64,000 nt of DNA from the NCBI RefSeq assembly GCF_025562755.1, contig NZ_CP103300.1:806001-870000 (forward strand). Reading direction: 5' to 3'. The notes under the pieces were generated by a model. It was not told the DNA's origin. It did not search any database and saw nothing but the letters and a program-made list of their open reading frames with translations. Numbering within the stretch: the first letter of the stretch is position 1; each line of letters opens with the position of its first letter. Below, in pieces: positions 27,098-36,342 of this stretch. The position numbers and the translations under genes were made by a program. This DNA is from Endozoicomonas euniceicola (GTDB taxonomy: Bacteria > Pseudomonadota > Gammaproteobacteria > Pseudomonadales > Endozoicomonadaceae).

Positions 27098-28549
27098 TCA
27101 CACCGGCTCTCCTAGTTTCTCACTCAATTTCAGGGACAGCGCGCCAATATCACCCGCTCCCTGAGTCAACAGCAAATCGCCATCGTGTAATACGCCGGCA
27201 AGAATCGTGTCAAGCGCTTCCGGATCGGAAACAAAAATCGGGTCCAGCTGCCCCCGCTGGCGAATACTGCGACACAAACTGCGACTATCCGCGCCGGGTA
27301 CAGGTTCTTCACCCGCCGCATAAACTTCCATCAGCAACAGAACATCCACCCTGGACAGCACGTCAACAAAGTCTTCATACAAGTCACGGGTGCGGGAATA
27401 GCGATGCGGCTGATATAACATGACCAGTCGCTTATCATTCCAGCCATTACGAATCGCGCTAACCGTGGCTGCGACTTCTGTCGGGTGATGACCATAGTCG
27501 TCCACCAACATAATGTTGCCCGTATCGCCTTCATTATTAATATGACGGTAATGCCCCTGTACCTGAAAGCGTCGACCCACACCCTGAAACTGTCGCAACC
27601 CTTCACAAATAGCGGCATCAGCAATACCTTCATCAGAAGCCACTGCAAAGGTGGCCAGGGCATTGAGAACATTGTGATGCCCCGGAATGTTCAGTTCCAT
27701 CTCAACCGTCTCACCAGACTGACGACGCACTAGGTCAAACCGGGTTTTCATCCCTTCCTGACGGATATTCACAGCCCGGATATCAGCCTCTTCATTCACG
27801 CCATAAGTAATGATTTGTCGTTTAATCGACGGTAACAGCTCACGTACCACAGGACAATCGACACATACGACAGCCAACCCATAGAATGGCAGGTTATGCA
27901 GAAAGTCCACGAAGGTTTTCTTTAACTTACCAAAGTCACCCTCATAGGTTTCCATGTGATCCGCATCAATATTGGTCACAATGGCGACCATGGGCTGCAG
28001 GTGCAAAAACGAAGCGTCCGACTCATCAGCTTCAGCGATCAGATACCGACTTCCCCCCAGCTTGGCATTGGTACCCGCAGAATTCAGACGGCCACCAATC
28101 ACAAAGGTCGGGTCAAGGTCTGCATAACCAAATACCGACGCCAGCAGGCTGGTTGTAGTGGTTTTACCATGTGTACCCGCCACGGCAATACCGTGACGAT
28201 AACGCATCAGCTCAGCCAGCATCTCCGCCCTGGGAACCACCGGCAGGCGCAGTGCTCTGGCTTCAACGACCTCAGGATTTTCACCGGCTACTGCGGTTGA
28301 CGTTACCACTACATCCGCACCGTGGACATGACCTGCATCATGCCCAATGAATACCTTGATGCCTTGTTGTTCCAGACGTCGGGTTACCGGTGACCGTCGA
28401 ATGTCTGACCCGGATATTTCATAACCCTGGTTGCACAGAACTTCAGCAATACCGCACATACCGGTACCACCAATACCGACAAAATGAATACGACGGATAC
28501 GACGCATTTCCGGCACCGGAGTCACCGGAAACATTCGATTATCAGACAT
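27098..28549 (-). CDS. murC: UDP-N-acetylmuramate--L-alanine ligase
   Basis: MurC adds the first residue (L-Ala) of the stem peptide to UDP-MurNAc. The Rossmann-like start IHFVGIGGTGMCGIAEVL, the ATP loop AVAGTHGKTTTTSLLA, ADESDASFL and YQPHRYSRTRDLY are diagnostic. ATG 28549 is chosen because GGAGG lies just upstream and it overlaps the murG stop by eight bases (ATGTCTGA). The longer frame to 28651 would lie inside murG. Confidence 0.98.
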   Translation of the reverse strand: MSDNRMFPVTPVPEMRRIRRIHFVGIGGTGMCGIAEVLCNQGYEISGSDIRRSPVTRRLEQQGIKVFIGHDAGHVHGADVVVTSTAVAGENPEVVEARALRLPVVPRAEMLAELMRYRHGIAVAGTHGKTTTTSLLASVFGYADLDPTFVIGGRLNSAGTNAKLGGSRYLIAEADESDASFLHLQPMVAIVTNIDADHMETYEGDFGKLKKTFVDFLHNLPFYGLAVVCVDCPVVRELLPSIKRQIITYGVNEEADIRAVNIRQEGMKTRFDLVRRQSGETVEMELNIPGHHNVLNALATFAVASDEGIADAAICEGLRQFQGVGRRFQVQGHYRHINNEGDTGNIMLVDDYGHHPTEVAATVSAIRNGWNDKRLVMLYQPHRYSRTRDLYEDFVDVLSRVDVLLLMEVYAAGEEPVPGADSRSLCRSIRQRGQLDPIFVSDPEALDTILAGVLHDGDLLLTQGAGDIGALSLKLSEKLGEPV

Positions 28550-29696
28550 CAGCCACCTCCAGACAGTGCTCTGCCACCTGCCGGGTAGATTCCGGCAGGG
28601 CAATAGAGCGGGCAGCCGCCCCCATCTGCTCAAGCCGTGAACGATTTTCAATGAGTTCCTGTAACATTCTGGCCAAACTGCCTTTAGTAAATTCGTTTTG
28701 CTGGATCATCAGAGCCGCGCTCTGCTCAACCAGATAATGCCCATTGGCGGTCTGGTGATCGTCAACGGCATAGGGATAAGGCACGAGTATCGAAGGCCGC
28801 CCGGCCACCGCCAGCTCAGACACCGTTAACGCGCCTGAACGGCAGAGAATCAGGTCAGCCCAGTCGTAAGCCTCTGCCATATCATCAATAAATTCTTCAA
28901 CCCGGCCATCAACACCATGGTCACAATATAACTGCCTGGTTGCATCAAGGTTGCCCTTGCCCGTCTGGTGCCAGGCCTGAAGCGACTGCTCTGCGCCCGC
29001 CTGTGACTGTTCTTTCAGCGATTCTTTCAATAAGGACAAAGCGACAGGTACCGTCTGGTTGAACACCTGCGCACCGCGACTGCCACCGACCACCAGTAAT
29101 CGAACAGAGGCCTCACCACGCTGTTCCAGTTTCTGTACGGCGCTCTGGATATCAGTCCTGACAGGGTTGCCCGTATGGAACACCTTCCCGGAATTCATAC
29201 CCGCTTTTTTGAAGGTATCCGGAAACGCTTCCAGCACGCGACTGGAAATGCGGGCCAGTACTTTATTCGTCAGCCCGGCAATAGCATTCTGCTCATGTAT
29301 CACCAGCGGCACACCCAGCAGGCGGGCAGCAAGACCACCCGGCCCTGTTACATACCCACCCATACCCAGAACACAGACTGGCTTATGTTGTCGCAACGCT
29401 TTGACGGCTCGCAGCAGGGACACAGAAATTCGCCAGGGGGCTTTCAGCAGGAAGCTCAACCCTTTCCCACGCAACCCGGTCACTGGCAGAAAGCTGATAT
29501 CAAAGCCATACTTTGGCACCAGCTCCGCCTCCATACTGCCTGGCGTTCCCAGCCAGTGGATAGAAAAACCTCTTGCCTTCAGCTCCTGGGCTGTCGCCAG
29601 AGCCGGAAAGATATGCCCACCCGTACCGCCTGCCATCACAACGATGGTTGGTCGTTCATGGGCTGGCTGTTTTACAGCAGAGGAATGCTCAGGCAT
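28542..29696 (-). CDS. murG: Lipid II synthase MurG
   Basis: MurG is the peripheral membrane GlcNAc transferase that turns lipid I into lipid II. It has VMAGGTGGHIFPALA near the start, the G loops GMGGYVTGPGGLAA and GGSRGAQVFNQ, and the UDP-GlcNAc segment CRSGALTVSELAVAGRPSI. ATG 29696 follows GGGGAGAG and overlaps the ftsW stop by eight bases (ATGCCTGA), the same overlap style as at murC, so the longer frame to 29795 is rejected. A 16-residue insertion (ESLKEQSQAGAEQSLQ) in the middle is unusual. Confidence 0.97.
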   Translation of the reverse strand: MPEHSSAVKQPAHERPTIVVMAGGTGGHIFPALATAQELKARGFSIHWLGTPGSMEAELVPKYGFDISFLPVTGLRGKGLSFLLKAPWRISVSLLRAVKALRQHKPVCVLGMGGYVTGPGGLAARLLGVPLVIHEQNAIAGLTNKVLARISSRVLEAFPDTFKKAGMNSGKVFHTGNPVRTDIQSAVQKLEQRGEASVRLLVVGGSRGAQVFNQTVPVALSLLKESLKEQSQAGAEQSLQAWHQTGKGNLDATRQLYCDHGVDGRVEEFIDDMAEAYDWADLILCRSGALTVSELAVAGRPSILVPYPYAVDDHQTANGHYLVEQSAALMIQQNEFTKGSLARMLQELIENRSRLEQMGAAARSIALPESTRQVAEHCLEVADV

Positions 29697-30897
29697 GGCG
29701 CTCTCCCCGACTGACTGATCGCCTGCGTTGTCCCGCAGGTGTGTCTTTAACATTGAACAAGCGTCGCTCATAATCAATTCGTAACAACAATCCAAACGCC
29801 AGACAGTTAATCAACAGACTACTGCCTCCATAACTGATTAACGGTAACGCCAGCCCCTTAGTGGGGAGAAGCCCGGTATTTACACCAATATTGATCAGCG
29901 CCTGGCCACCAAATAACAGAGCAAACCCATAGGCGACATAGCCATGGAACAGCAAACCTTTCTGCTCACAACGGAAACCAATCTGTAAAACCCGCCAGGC
30001 AATAAACAGGAAAAGCAGTACAACCACCGTACAGCCAAAAACACCGAACTCTTCAGCAAGCACTGCAAACACAAAATCCGTGTGCGCTTCCGGCAGATAA
30101 AACAACTTCTGAATACTGTTACCCAGACCAACGCCAAACCATTCACCCCGACCAAAAGCAATCAGCGCCTGGGTTAACTGATAACCACTGCCAAAAGCAT
30201 TACCCCAGGGGTCAAGGTAAGAGGTCAGCCGAGCCATTCGGTAAGGTTCAATCCAGATCAGCAAACCGACGGCGAGCCCCAGAAAAACGATCAACACGGT
30301 AAACTGAATCTTCGGGGCGCCCGCCATAAAGATCATGCCCATAGCTGCCGTCATCAGTACAACAACAGAGCCAAGATCCGGTTCCAACAGTAGCAGGACT
30401 GCCGAGACAATCAGTATAAACAGGGGTTTGAGGAAGCCCCTCCACTGGGTCCGGACTTCATCCAGACGCCGCACCAGATAAGCCGCCAGATAAACGACGA
30501 TGCATAGTTTAGCCGCTTCAGACGCCTGTAAATTAAATATTCCCAGTGGTATCCAACGCACGCTGCCGTTTATTTCACGCCCGATAATCAACACCAGAAA
30601 CAGCAGTGAAATCCCCCCAAACAGAGAAACCCAGCTGTACTGCTCTATCTTTTTAACAGGCACAAGCAGCATTAACAGCATGCAAAACAGACCACTCCCG
30701 ACAAACAGGCACTGTTTGATCAGGATATACATCGAGTTATTGTAAAGACTGTCGGACTCACTCATGGAAGCCGAACTGACCATCACCAGCCCAACCACCA
30801 GAAGCGCTAATATGGCACTCAACAAAGGCAGGTCAACCTGACTGGTTCCGGTACCTTTACTATCGAATTCCGGTAGCAGCTTCTGATGGATTGTCAT
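29689..30897 (-). CDS. ftsW: Septal peptidoglycan polymerase FtsW
   Basis: FtsW is the SEDS-family glycosyltransferase that works with FtsI at the septum. The 402-residue protein is a multi-pass membrane protein with SEDS hallmarks: GREINGSVRWIPLGIFNLQ, EPDLGSVVVLMTAAMGMIF, YQLTQALIAFGRGEWFGVGLG with the LPEAHTDFVFAVLAEEFG segment, and PLISYGGSSLLINC. The start overlaps the murD stop by four bases (ATGA). Confidence 0.98.
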   Translation of the reverse strand: MTIHQKLLPEFDSKGTGTSQVDLPLLSAILALLVVGLVMVSSASMSESDSLYNNSMYILIKQCLFVGSGLFCMLLMLLVPVKKIEQYSWVSLFGGISLLFLVLIIGREINGSVRWIPLGIFNLQASEAAKLCIVVYLAAYLVRRLDEVRTQWRGFLKPLFILIVSAVLLLLEPDLGSVVVLMTAAMGMIFMAGAPKIQFTVLIVFLGLAVGLLIWIEPYRMARLTSYLDPWGNAFGSGYQLTQALIAFGRGEWFGVGLGNSIQKLFYLPEAHTDFVFAVLAEEFGVFGCTVVVLLFLFIAWRVLQIGFRCEQKGLLFHGYVAYGFALLFGGQALINIGVNTGLLPTKGLALPLISYGGSSLLINCLAFGLLLRIDYERRLFNVKDTPAGQRRRSVSRGERHA

Positions 30898-32264
30898 ACG
30901 GACTCCCCTTCAAGAAGCTCAACCACCTGCTGGCGAAACAAATCCCCACGCTGCTCAAAACTGGCAAACATATCAAAACTGGCGCAGGCGGGTGCCAGCA
31001 CCACGGCATCACCGGGCTGACTAGCCCGGGCAGCTATAACAATGGCTTCATTCAGATCCTTCGCATACACAGAAGGCACGACATGACCAACAGCCTGCTC
31101 AATAGCAGGCGCATCACGCCCCATTAACACAAGTGTTCTGACAAACTGGCTGACCGGCTGCCTGAGTTCAGAAAAATCAGCACCTTTGCCGTCACCACCT
31201 GCAATAAGAACCAGCTTTCCTTTCAGGGTATTTCCAAGCCCTTCGATGGCTGCAACCGTTGCCCCCACGTTGGTGGCCTTGGAATCATTAATCCAGACCA
31301 CGCCATCCTGCTCTGCCACCCATTCGCAGCGATGCTGCAAACCGGCAAAGCGCTTTAATACTGACAACATGGCACTCAGGGGAATACCCACCTGCTCACC
31401 CAGTGCCAGCGCCGCAAGCGCATTGGTCTGATTATGTTGCCCACAAAGCTTCATTTGTGAACTGTCGAGCAACTTCTCTACGCCCTTACACAACCAGGTG
31501 GTATCACCTTCCTGTAGCAGTCCGTAGTCGTGCAAATCAGGTTTTCCGGCGGTAAACGCCACGCCACTCACCGCAACAGGAAGCAGAGGGGTCGTCAAAG
31601 CGTCCTGCTTGTTGTAAACCGCACTTTTACAGCCTTTATAAATACGCTGCTTGGCCTGATGGTATTCGACCATGGACGGGTAGCGATCCATGTGGTCGGG
31701 GCTCAGGTTAAGCACCGTTGCTGCCGCAGCTTCCAGAGAATACGTAGTTTCAAGCTGAAAGCTGGACAACTCAAGGATATAAAGTTCACTGCCACCGTTA
31801 TCCAGCAGCTCAAGTGCTGGTGTTCCGATATTGCCACCAATACCCACCTGAATACCGGCTTCCTTAGCCATTTCACCGAGCAAGGTGGTAACCGTGCTTT
31901 TACCATTTGAACCAGTGATGGCAACAATGGGGGCTTTCGCGTCACGACAGAACAGTTCGATATCGCCTACAACGCTTGCACCACAAGCCACCGCCTCCGA
32001 GATAGACGGTTCAGCCACGGCAATCCCCGGGCTGACCACCAGCTCATCAGCACTGTTCAGCCAGTCCTGATTAAAGCCACCGGTATACACCTCGACATCC
32101 GGGTATTCAGCCTTCAGCTGATCAATACCCGGTGGCTGCTCACGAGTGTCCATCACCCTGAATGGCAACTGCTTTTCTGACAGATAACGAACACAGGACA
32201 GGCCGGTCTTACCCAGACCAACGATAACCCGTAAACAACTTGAAGCGATCAGTTCCGACCCCAT
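30894..32264 (-). CDS. murD: UDP-N-acetylmuramoylalanine--D-glutamate ligase
   Basis: MurD adds D-Glu to UDP-MurNAc-L-Ala. It carries VIVGLGKTGLSCVRYL, the ATP loop VAITGSNGKSTVTTLLG, LSSFQLETT, LNLSPDHMDRY and WINDSKATNVGATVAAIEG. It begins 16 bp after mraY and its stop overlaps ftsW. Confidence 0.98.
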   Translation of the reverse strand: MGSELIASSCLRVIVGLGKTGLSCVRYLSEKQLPFRVMDTREQPPGIDQLKAEYPDVEVYTGGFNQDWLNSADELVVSPGIAVAEPSISEAVACGASVVGDIELFCRDAKAPIVAITGSNGKSTVTTLLGEMAKEAGIQVGIGGNIGTPALELLDNGGSELYILELSSFQLETTYSLEAAAATVLNLSPDHMDRYPSMVEYHQAKQRIYKGCKSAVYNKQDALTTPLLPVAVSGVAFTAGKPDLHDYGLLQEGDTTWLCKGVEKLLDSSQMKLCGQHNQTNALAALALGEQVGIPLSAMLSVLKRFAGLQHRCEWVAEQDGVVWINDSKATNVGATVAAIEGLGNTLKGKLVLIAGGDGKGADFSELRQPVSQFVRTLVLMGRDAPAIEQAVGHVVPSVYAKDLNEAIVIAARASQPGDAVVLAPACASFDMFASFEQRGDLFRQQVVELLEGESV

Positions 32265-32280
32265 AAATCTGCCTTAATCC

Positions 32281-33363
32281 CTAGCGAATCTTCAGTGTTG
32301 CCAGGCCGACCAGCACCAGAATCAGCGTGATGATCCAGAAGCGAACAATGACCCGCGGCTCCGGCCAGCCCTTCAGCTCAAAGTGGTGATGAATGGGAGC
32401 CATACGGAAAATACGACGCCCGGTCAGTTTGAAAGAAGCTACCTGCAAAATAACCGACACGGTTTCCATAACGAATACACCGCCCATAATGATCAGCACA
32501 ATTTCCTGCCGGACAATGACCGCAACCGTACCCAGTGCCGCACCCAGAGCCAATGCGCCGACATCACCCATAAAGACCTGGGCCGGGTAGGTGTTAAACC
32601 AGAGAAAACCCAGACCGGCTCCAACAATTGCGCCACAGAAGACAATGAGTTCACCACTGCCGGAAATAAACGGAATATGCAGATACTGGGCAAAATTCGC
32701 GTGACCGCTCAGATAGGCAAAAATGGCAAGAGCAGCGGCCACCATCACGGTGGGCATAATCGCCAGACCATCAAGGCCATCCGTCAGGTTAACCGCATTA
32801 CTGGTACCCACAATCGTCAGATAAGTGATCAGGACGAAAAACGGACCGAGGGCTATGGTGACACTCTTAAAGAACGGAACAATCAGCGAGGTTTCAGCAA
32901 CGCCGGAAGCCGTCATAAACAAAAACATCGCCGCACCGAAACCGGCCACCGACTGCCAGAAGAATTTCCAGCGGGCAGGCAGCCCCCGGGAGTTTTTCTC
33001 AACCACCTTGCGATAGTCATCCACCCAGCCGACGATGCCAAAAACACCGGTGGTCAGCAGTACAACCCAGATATAGCGATTTTCCAGATTGGCCCATAAC
33101 AGGGTACTGATGGCGATACACACCAGAATCAGGGCACCCCCCATCGTTGGGGTTCCCGCTTTGCTGAGGTGCGATTTAGGGCCGTCATCACGCACAGACT
33201 GGCCAATCTGGTGATAACTCAGACGACGAATCATATGCGGCCCGAGCCAAAGGCTAAGGGTCAGAGCAGTCAACACGCCAAGGATGCCCCTGAGCGTTAA
33301 ATATTTGAACACGGCAAAACCGTGGTAGTACTGGGATAAAAAATCCGCCAGCCAGAGCAGCAT
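32281..33363 (-). CDS. mraY: Phospho-N-acetylmuramoyl-pentapeptide transferase
   Basis: MraY transfers the phospho-MurNAc-pentapeptide to undecaprenyl phosphate to make lipid I. This 360-residue, ten-helix membrane enzyme has the catalytic GWVDDYRKVVEKNSRGLPARWKF region (GWVDDYRK with the Asp pair), NLTDGLDGLAIMP and GDVGALALGAALG, and FRMAPIHHHFELKGW near the end. It starts two bases after the murF stop codon. Confidence 0.98.
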   Translation of the reverse strand: MLLWLADFLSQYYHGFAVFKYLTLRGILGVLTALTLSLWLGPHMIRRLSYHQIGQSVRDDGPKSHLSKAGTPTMGGALILVCIAISTLLWANLENRYIWVVLLTTGVFGIVGWVDDYRKVVEKNSRGLPARWKFFWQSVAGFGAAMFLFMTASGVAETSLIVPFFKSVTIALGPFFVLITYLTIVGTSNAVNLTDGLDGLAIMPTVMVAAALAIFAYLSGHANFAQYLHIPFISGSGELIVFCGAIVGAGLGFLWFNTYPAQVFMGDVGALALGAALGTVAVIVRQEIVLIIMGGVFVMETVSVILQVASFKLTGRRIFRMAPIHHHFELKGWPEPRVIVRFWIITLILVLVGLATLKIR

Positions 33364-33365
33364 TG

Positions 33366-34763
33366 TCAGCGCTCTCCCTTATAGTCTGATCCCACCAGGG
33401 ATCGTACGATATCCAACATTCCCATCCCCCGTGAACCTTTAACCAGCACAGTCACCGGCAGAGCGTCCAGCCCTGTCAGCAAAGACCGCAGCCCGTTCAC
33501 AAGAGACTCTTTCGTTTCAAAATGACGTCCGGCACTGCCATAGGCAGACACCGCCTGCCGGGAAGCCTCACCCAGAGCAAAAAACGTTTCAACGCCCCTG
33601 TCCCGGGCGTAGGCACCCACATCCAGATGCCTCTGCTGTGAGACCGCTCCAAGATCCAGCATATCCCCCAGCACCATAACCCTGTGACCTTCACACTCTG
33701 CCAGCTGATCAATAGCTGCCAGCGTGGCCCTGGGGTTGGCGTTGTAGGTTTCGTCAATGACCAGCGTCTGGTCGTCTAACTGAAAGCGTTGTCCACGACG
33801 CTGGTAAGGGCGGGCATTTTCCAGCCCCTGAACGATCTTGTCCAGTCCGATACCGGCAGCAGAGGCCGCCACTGCCGCACAACAGGCATTCTGAACCTGA
33901 TGCTGCCCCCAGAAAGCAATGGTCAGCGCCTTTTGTTCACCCTTTAAATTCAGGGTGAAACGCATACCTTCAGCGGTGGTTTCAACATGACTGGCATAAC
34001 TATCCGCTTCCGGATTGCTCAGACTGAATGACATCACCTGCCGCTGCTCACTCCCGGATAACGTCCGTTGTTGCCAGTCATTAAAAAAAGTGTCATCCAG
34101 ATTTAAAACCGCTGTCCCTTCAGGGGACAGATAATCCAGGATAAACCCCTTCTCCTGAGCCACGCCCTCAACACTGACCAACTTGTCCAGATGCGCTTCA
34201 GCGGCATTGGTAATCACCGACACATCCGGATGGGTCAGTTCAGAGATATACCCAATTTCACCCGGCGAGCTGGTTCCCAGCTCAATAACCGCAAACCGGT
34301 TATCAGCCTCCACAGAAAACAGTGTCAAAGGAACGCCAAAGGCATTATTCAGGTTGCCAAGGGTTGCCAGCGTTGAGCCTTCCTGATCAAGAATGGCCGC
34401 CAGCATCTCTTTTACCGATGTTTTGCCGCAGGAACCGGTAATCGCCAGAAACGGAATATCTGTCTGATTGCGGTTAAAGGCGCCAAGCTGGCCCAGTGCT
34501 TTCGACGTATCCTCCACAAGGATATAACTGCCACCGTTTATATCAGCAGGCGCTTCCTGAACCAGTACAGCTGCTGCTCCCGACTCCAGAGCCTTGACTG
34601 CATAAGCATGACCGTCGAAGTTGGGGCCCTTGATAGCAATAAACAGTTCACCGGGCTTTACAGAACGGGAATCAATACTGATACCGGAAATGTTCAGGTC
34701 ATTACCGTGTAAACGTCCGTTAAGCTCCGCAGCCAGCTCCGAGAGCTGATAAGTCCGGATCAT
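33366..34763 (-). CDS. murF: UDP-MurNAc-tripeptide--D-Ala-D-Ala ligase
   Basis: MurF attaches the D-Ala-D-Ala dipeptide made by Ddl. It contains the ATP loop AITGSCGKTSVKEMLAAIL, ELGTSSPGEIGYISEL, NAAEAHLDKL, and DETYNANPRATLAAID. ATG 34763 follows GGAGAG and overlaps the murE stop by four bases (ATGA). The ATG at 34775 is less likely. Confidence 0.97.
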   Translation of the reverse strand: MIRTYQLSELAAELNGRLHGNDLNISGISIDSRSVKPGELFIAIKGPNFDGHAYAVKALESGAAAVLVQEAPADINGGSYILVEDTSKALGQLGAFNRNQTDIPFLAITGSCGKTSVKEMLAAILDQEGSTLATLGNLNNAFGVPLTLFSVEADNRFAVIELGTSSPGEIGYISELTHPDVSVITNAAEAHLDKLVSVEGVAQEKGFILDYLSPEGTAVLNLDDTFFNDWQQRTLSGSEQRQVMSFSLSNPEADSYASHVETTAEGMRFTLNLKGEQKALTIAFWGQHQVQNACCAAVAASAAGIGLDKIVQGLENARPYQRRGQRFQLDDQTLVIDETYNANPRATLAAIDQLAECEGHRVMVLGDMLDLGAVSQQRHLDVGAYARDRGVETFFALGEASRQAVSAYGSAGRHFETKESLVNGLRSLLTGLDALPVTVLVKGSRGMGMLDIVRSLVGSDYKGER

Positions 34764-36301
34764 AATGCTCTCCATTGTGAAAGCGCGCGGGAAACATGAT
34801 CTCTGTCGTCAAACGGAAGGCGTTTACCTTGCACTTCCTGATAGTCTTCATGCCCCTTACCGGCCACCACCACAATTTCACGCTCGTGCGCTTCAGCGAT
34901 GGTACTGGCAATGGCTTTGGCACGGTCAGTTTCAGTGACAACATTGACCTTTCCGAAATCAACGCCATTCACGGCATCGGCAATGATTTGCTCCGGATCT
35001 TCACTGCGAGGGTTATCACTGGTTACCACCACCTTATCAGCACCATTGACCGCCGCACGGGTCATCAGCGGACGCTTGCCACGATCCCGGTCGCCCCCAC
35101 AGCCAAATACGCAGGTCAAACGACTTGCGCCGTGTTCACGCAGCGCTTCCAGTACGCTTTCAAGAGCGTCCGGAGTATGGGCGTAATCAACCACAACCAT
35201 TGGCTTATGACTGCCGCCAAAACGCTGCATGCGACCCGGAACAGTGGTTAAACGGGAGATAAACGACAGAACCCGATCAAAGGCATAACCCTGAATACAG
35301 ACACAGCTCAGAACCGCCAACAGGTTTTCCAGATTAAATCGACCCAGCAATGAGGTACGCAGCTGACCAGTGCCCCAGGGGCTATGCACCTGACTCACTA
35401 AACCGTCAGCAGTCAAAGCAAAACTTTCAGCATAAACGTCAGCTTCAGGATTAGACGTGGAGTAAGTCAGCACCTGCGTCTGACTGCCGCAAGCTTTTAT
35501 CATCATGCCACTGTAATCATCATTCAGGTTGATAATGCCCTGTTTCACACGACCACCAGCAAACAACAGCGACTTGGCTCTTGCATAAGCGTCCAGCGTG
35601 CAATGGTAATCCAGGTGATCCCTGCTGATATTGGTGAACACGCCAATATCGAACTGAACGCTATCAACTCTTCCCTGGTCCAGGCCGTGGGAAGACACCT
35701 CCATAGCCATGGCTTTCACACCACTGGCACCCAATTCAGCCATATACTGATGCAGGGACACAGGATCGGCCGTGGTATTGAGGCAGGGTTCCAGTGACGG
35801 CGGCACCCCTTTGCCGATGGTACCCATGACCGCACAGGGTTGCTGCAACATAGAGAGCAACTGGGCTATAAACCAGCAGCAGGAAGTTTTACCGTTAGTC
35901 CCGGTAACACCCACCACATTCAAGTTTGCAGAAGGCTGCCGATAGAAACGATCAGCAAGAAAACCGATACGATCCTTCAGGCCCGATACAAAAATAACCG
36001 GCACATCATTTGCCTCAGCACGAACCCATTTAATGGTTGCTTCCTGTTCACCTTCGGATTCAGCAATCACAGCTGCCGCCCCCGCAGAAACCGCCGCATC
36101 GATGTACTGGCGCCCATCGACAGCCAGCCCGGGAATCGCCAGAAACAACTCACCCCCGATCAGCTTGCGGCTGTCGAGGGCTAATCCGGATATCGGTTTA
36201 TCGAGTTCAAGAGGCGGACAGTCAAGAACCGCCAATACTGCGTTAAGTGTATTTACCAGGCTGCCAGCCATTACCTTCCTGCTTATCTGTGGAACGCTCA
36301 T
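34760..36301 (-). CDS. murE: UDP-MurNAc-L-Ala-D-Glu--meso-DAP ligase
   Basis: MurE adds the third stem residue. The DNPR motif in TSDNPRSEDPEQI indicates meso-diaminopimelate rather than lysine. The ATP loop VVGVTGTNGKTSCCWF, TTADPVSLHQYMAELG, MEVSSHGLDQGRVD and DYAHTPDALESVLEAL are all present. The N-terminus is ~20 residues longer than some relatives. ATG 36301 is the first start and ATG 36271 is an alternative. About 40 bp separate it from ftsI, the largest gap in this stretch of the cluster. Confidence 0.97.
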   Translation of the reverse strand: MSVPQISRKVMAGSLVNTLNAVLAVLDCPPLELDKPISGLALDSRKLIGGELFLAIPGLAVDGRQYIDAAVSAGAAAVIAESEGEQEATIKWVRAEANDVPVIFVSGLKDRIGFLADRFYRQPSANLNVVGVTGTNGKTSCCWFIAQLLSMLQQPCAVMGTIGKGVPPSLEPCLNTTADPVSLHQYMAELGASGVKAMAMEVSSHGLDQGRVDSVQFDIGVFTNISRDHLDYHCTLDAYARAKSLLFAGGRVKQGIINLNDDYSGMMIKACGSQTQVLTYSTSNPEADVYAESFALTADGLVSQVHSPWGTGQLRTSLLGRFNLENLLAVLSCVCIQGYAFDRVLSFISRLTTVPGRMQRFGGSHKPMVVVDYAHTPDALESVLEALREHGASRLTCVFGCGGDRDRGKRPLMTRAAVNGADKVVVTSDNPRSEDPEQIIADAVNGVDFGKVNVVTETDRAKAIASTIAEAHEREIVVVAGKGHEDYQEVQGKRLPFDDRDHVSRALSQWRAL

Positions 36302-36342
36302 GCCAGTAAAATAACCATGAGCAGAGCTTCATAAAAAAACGA

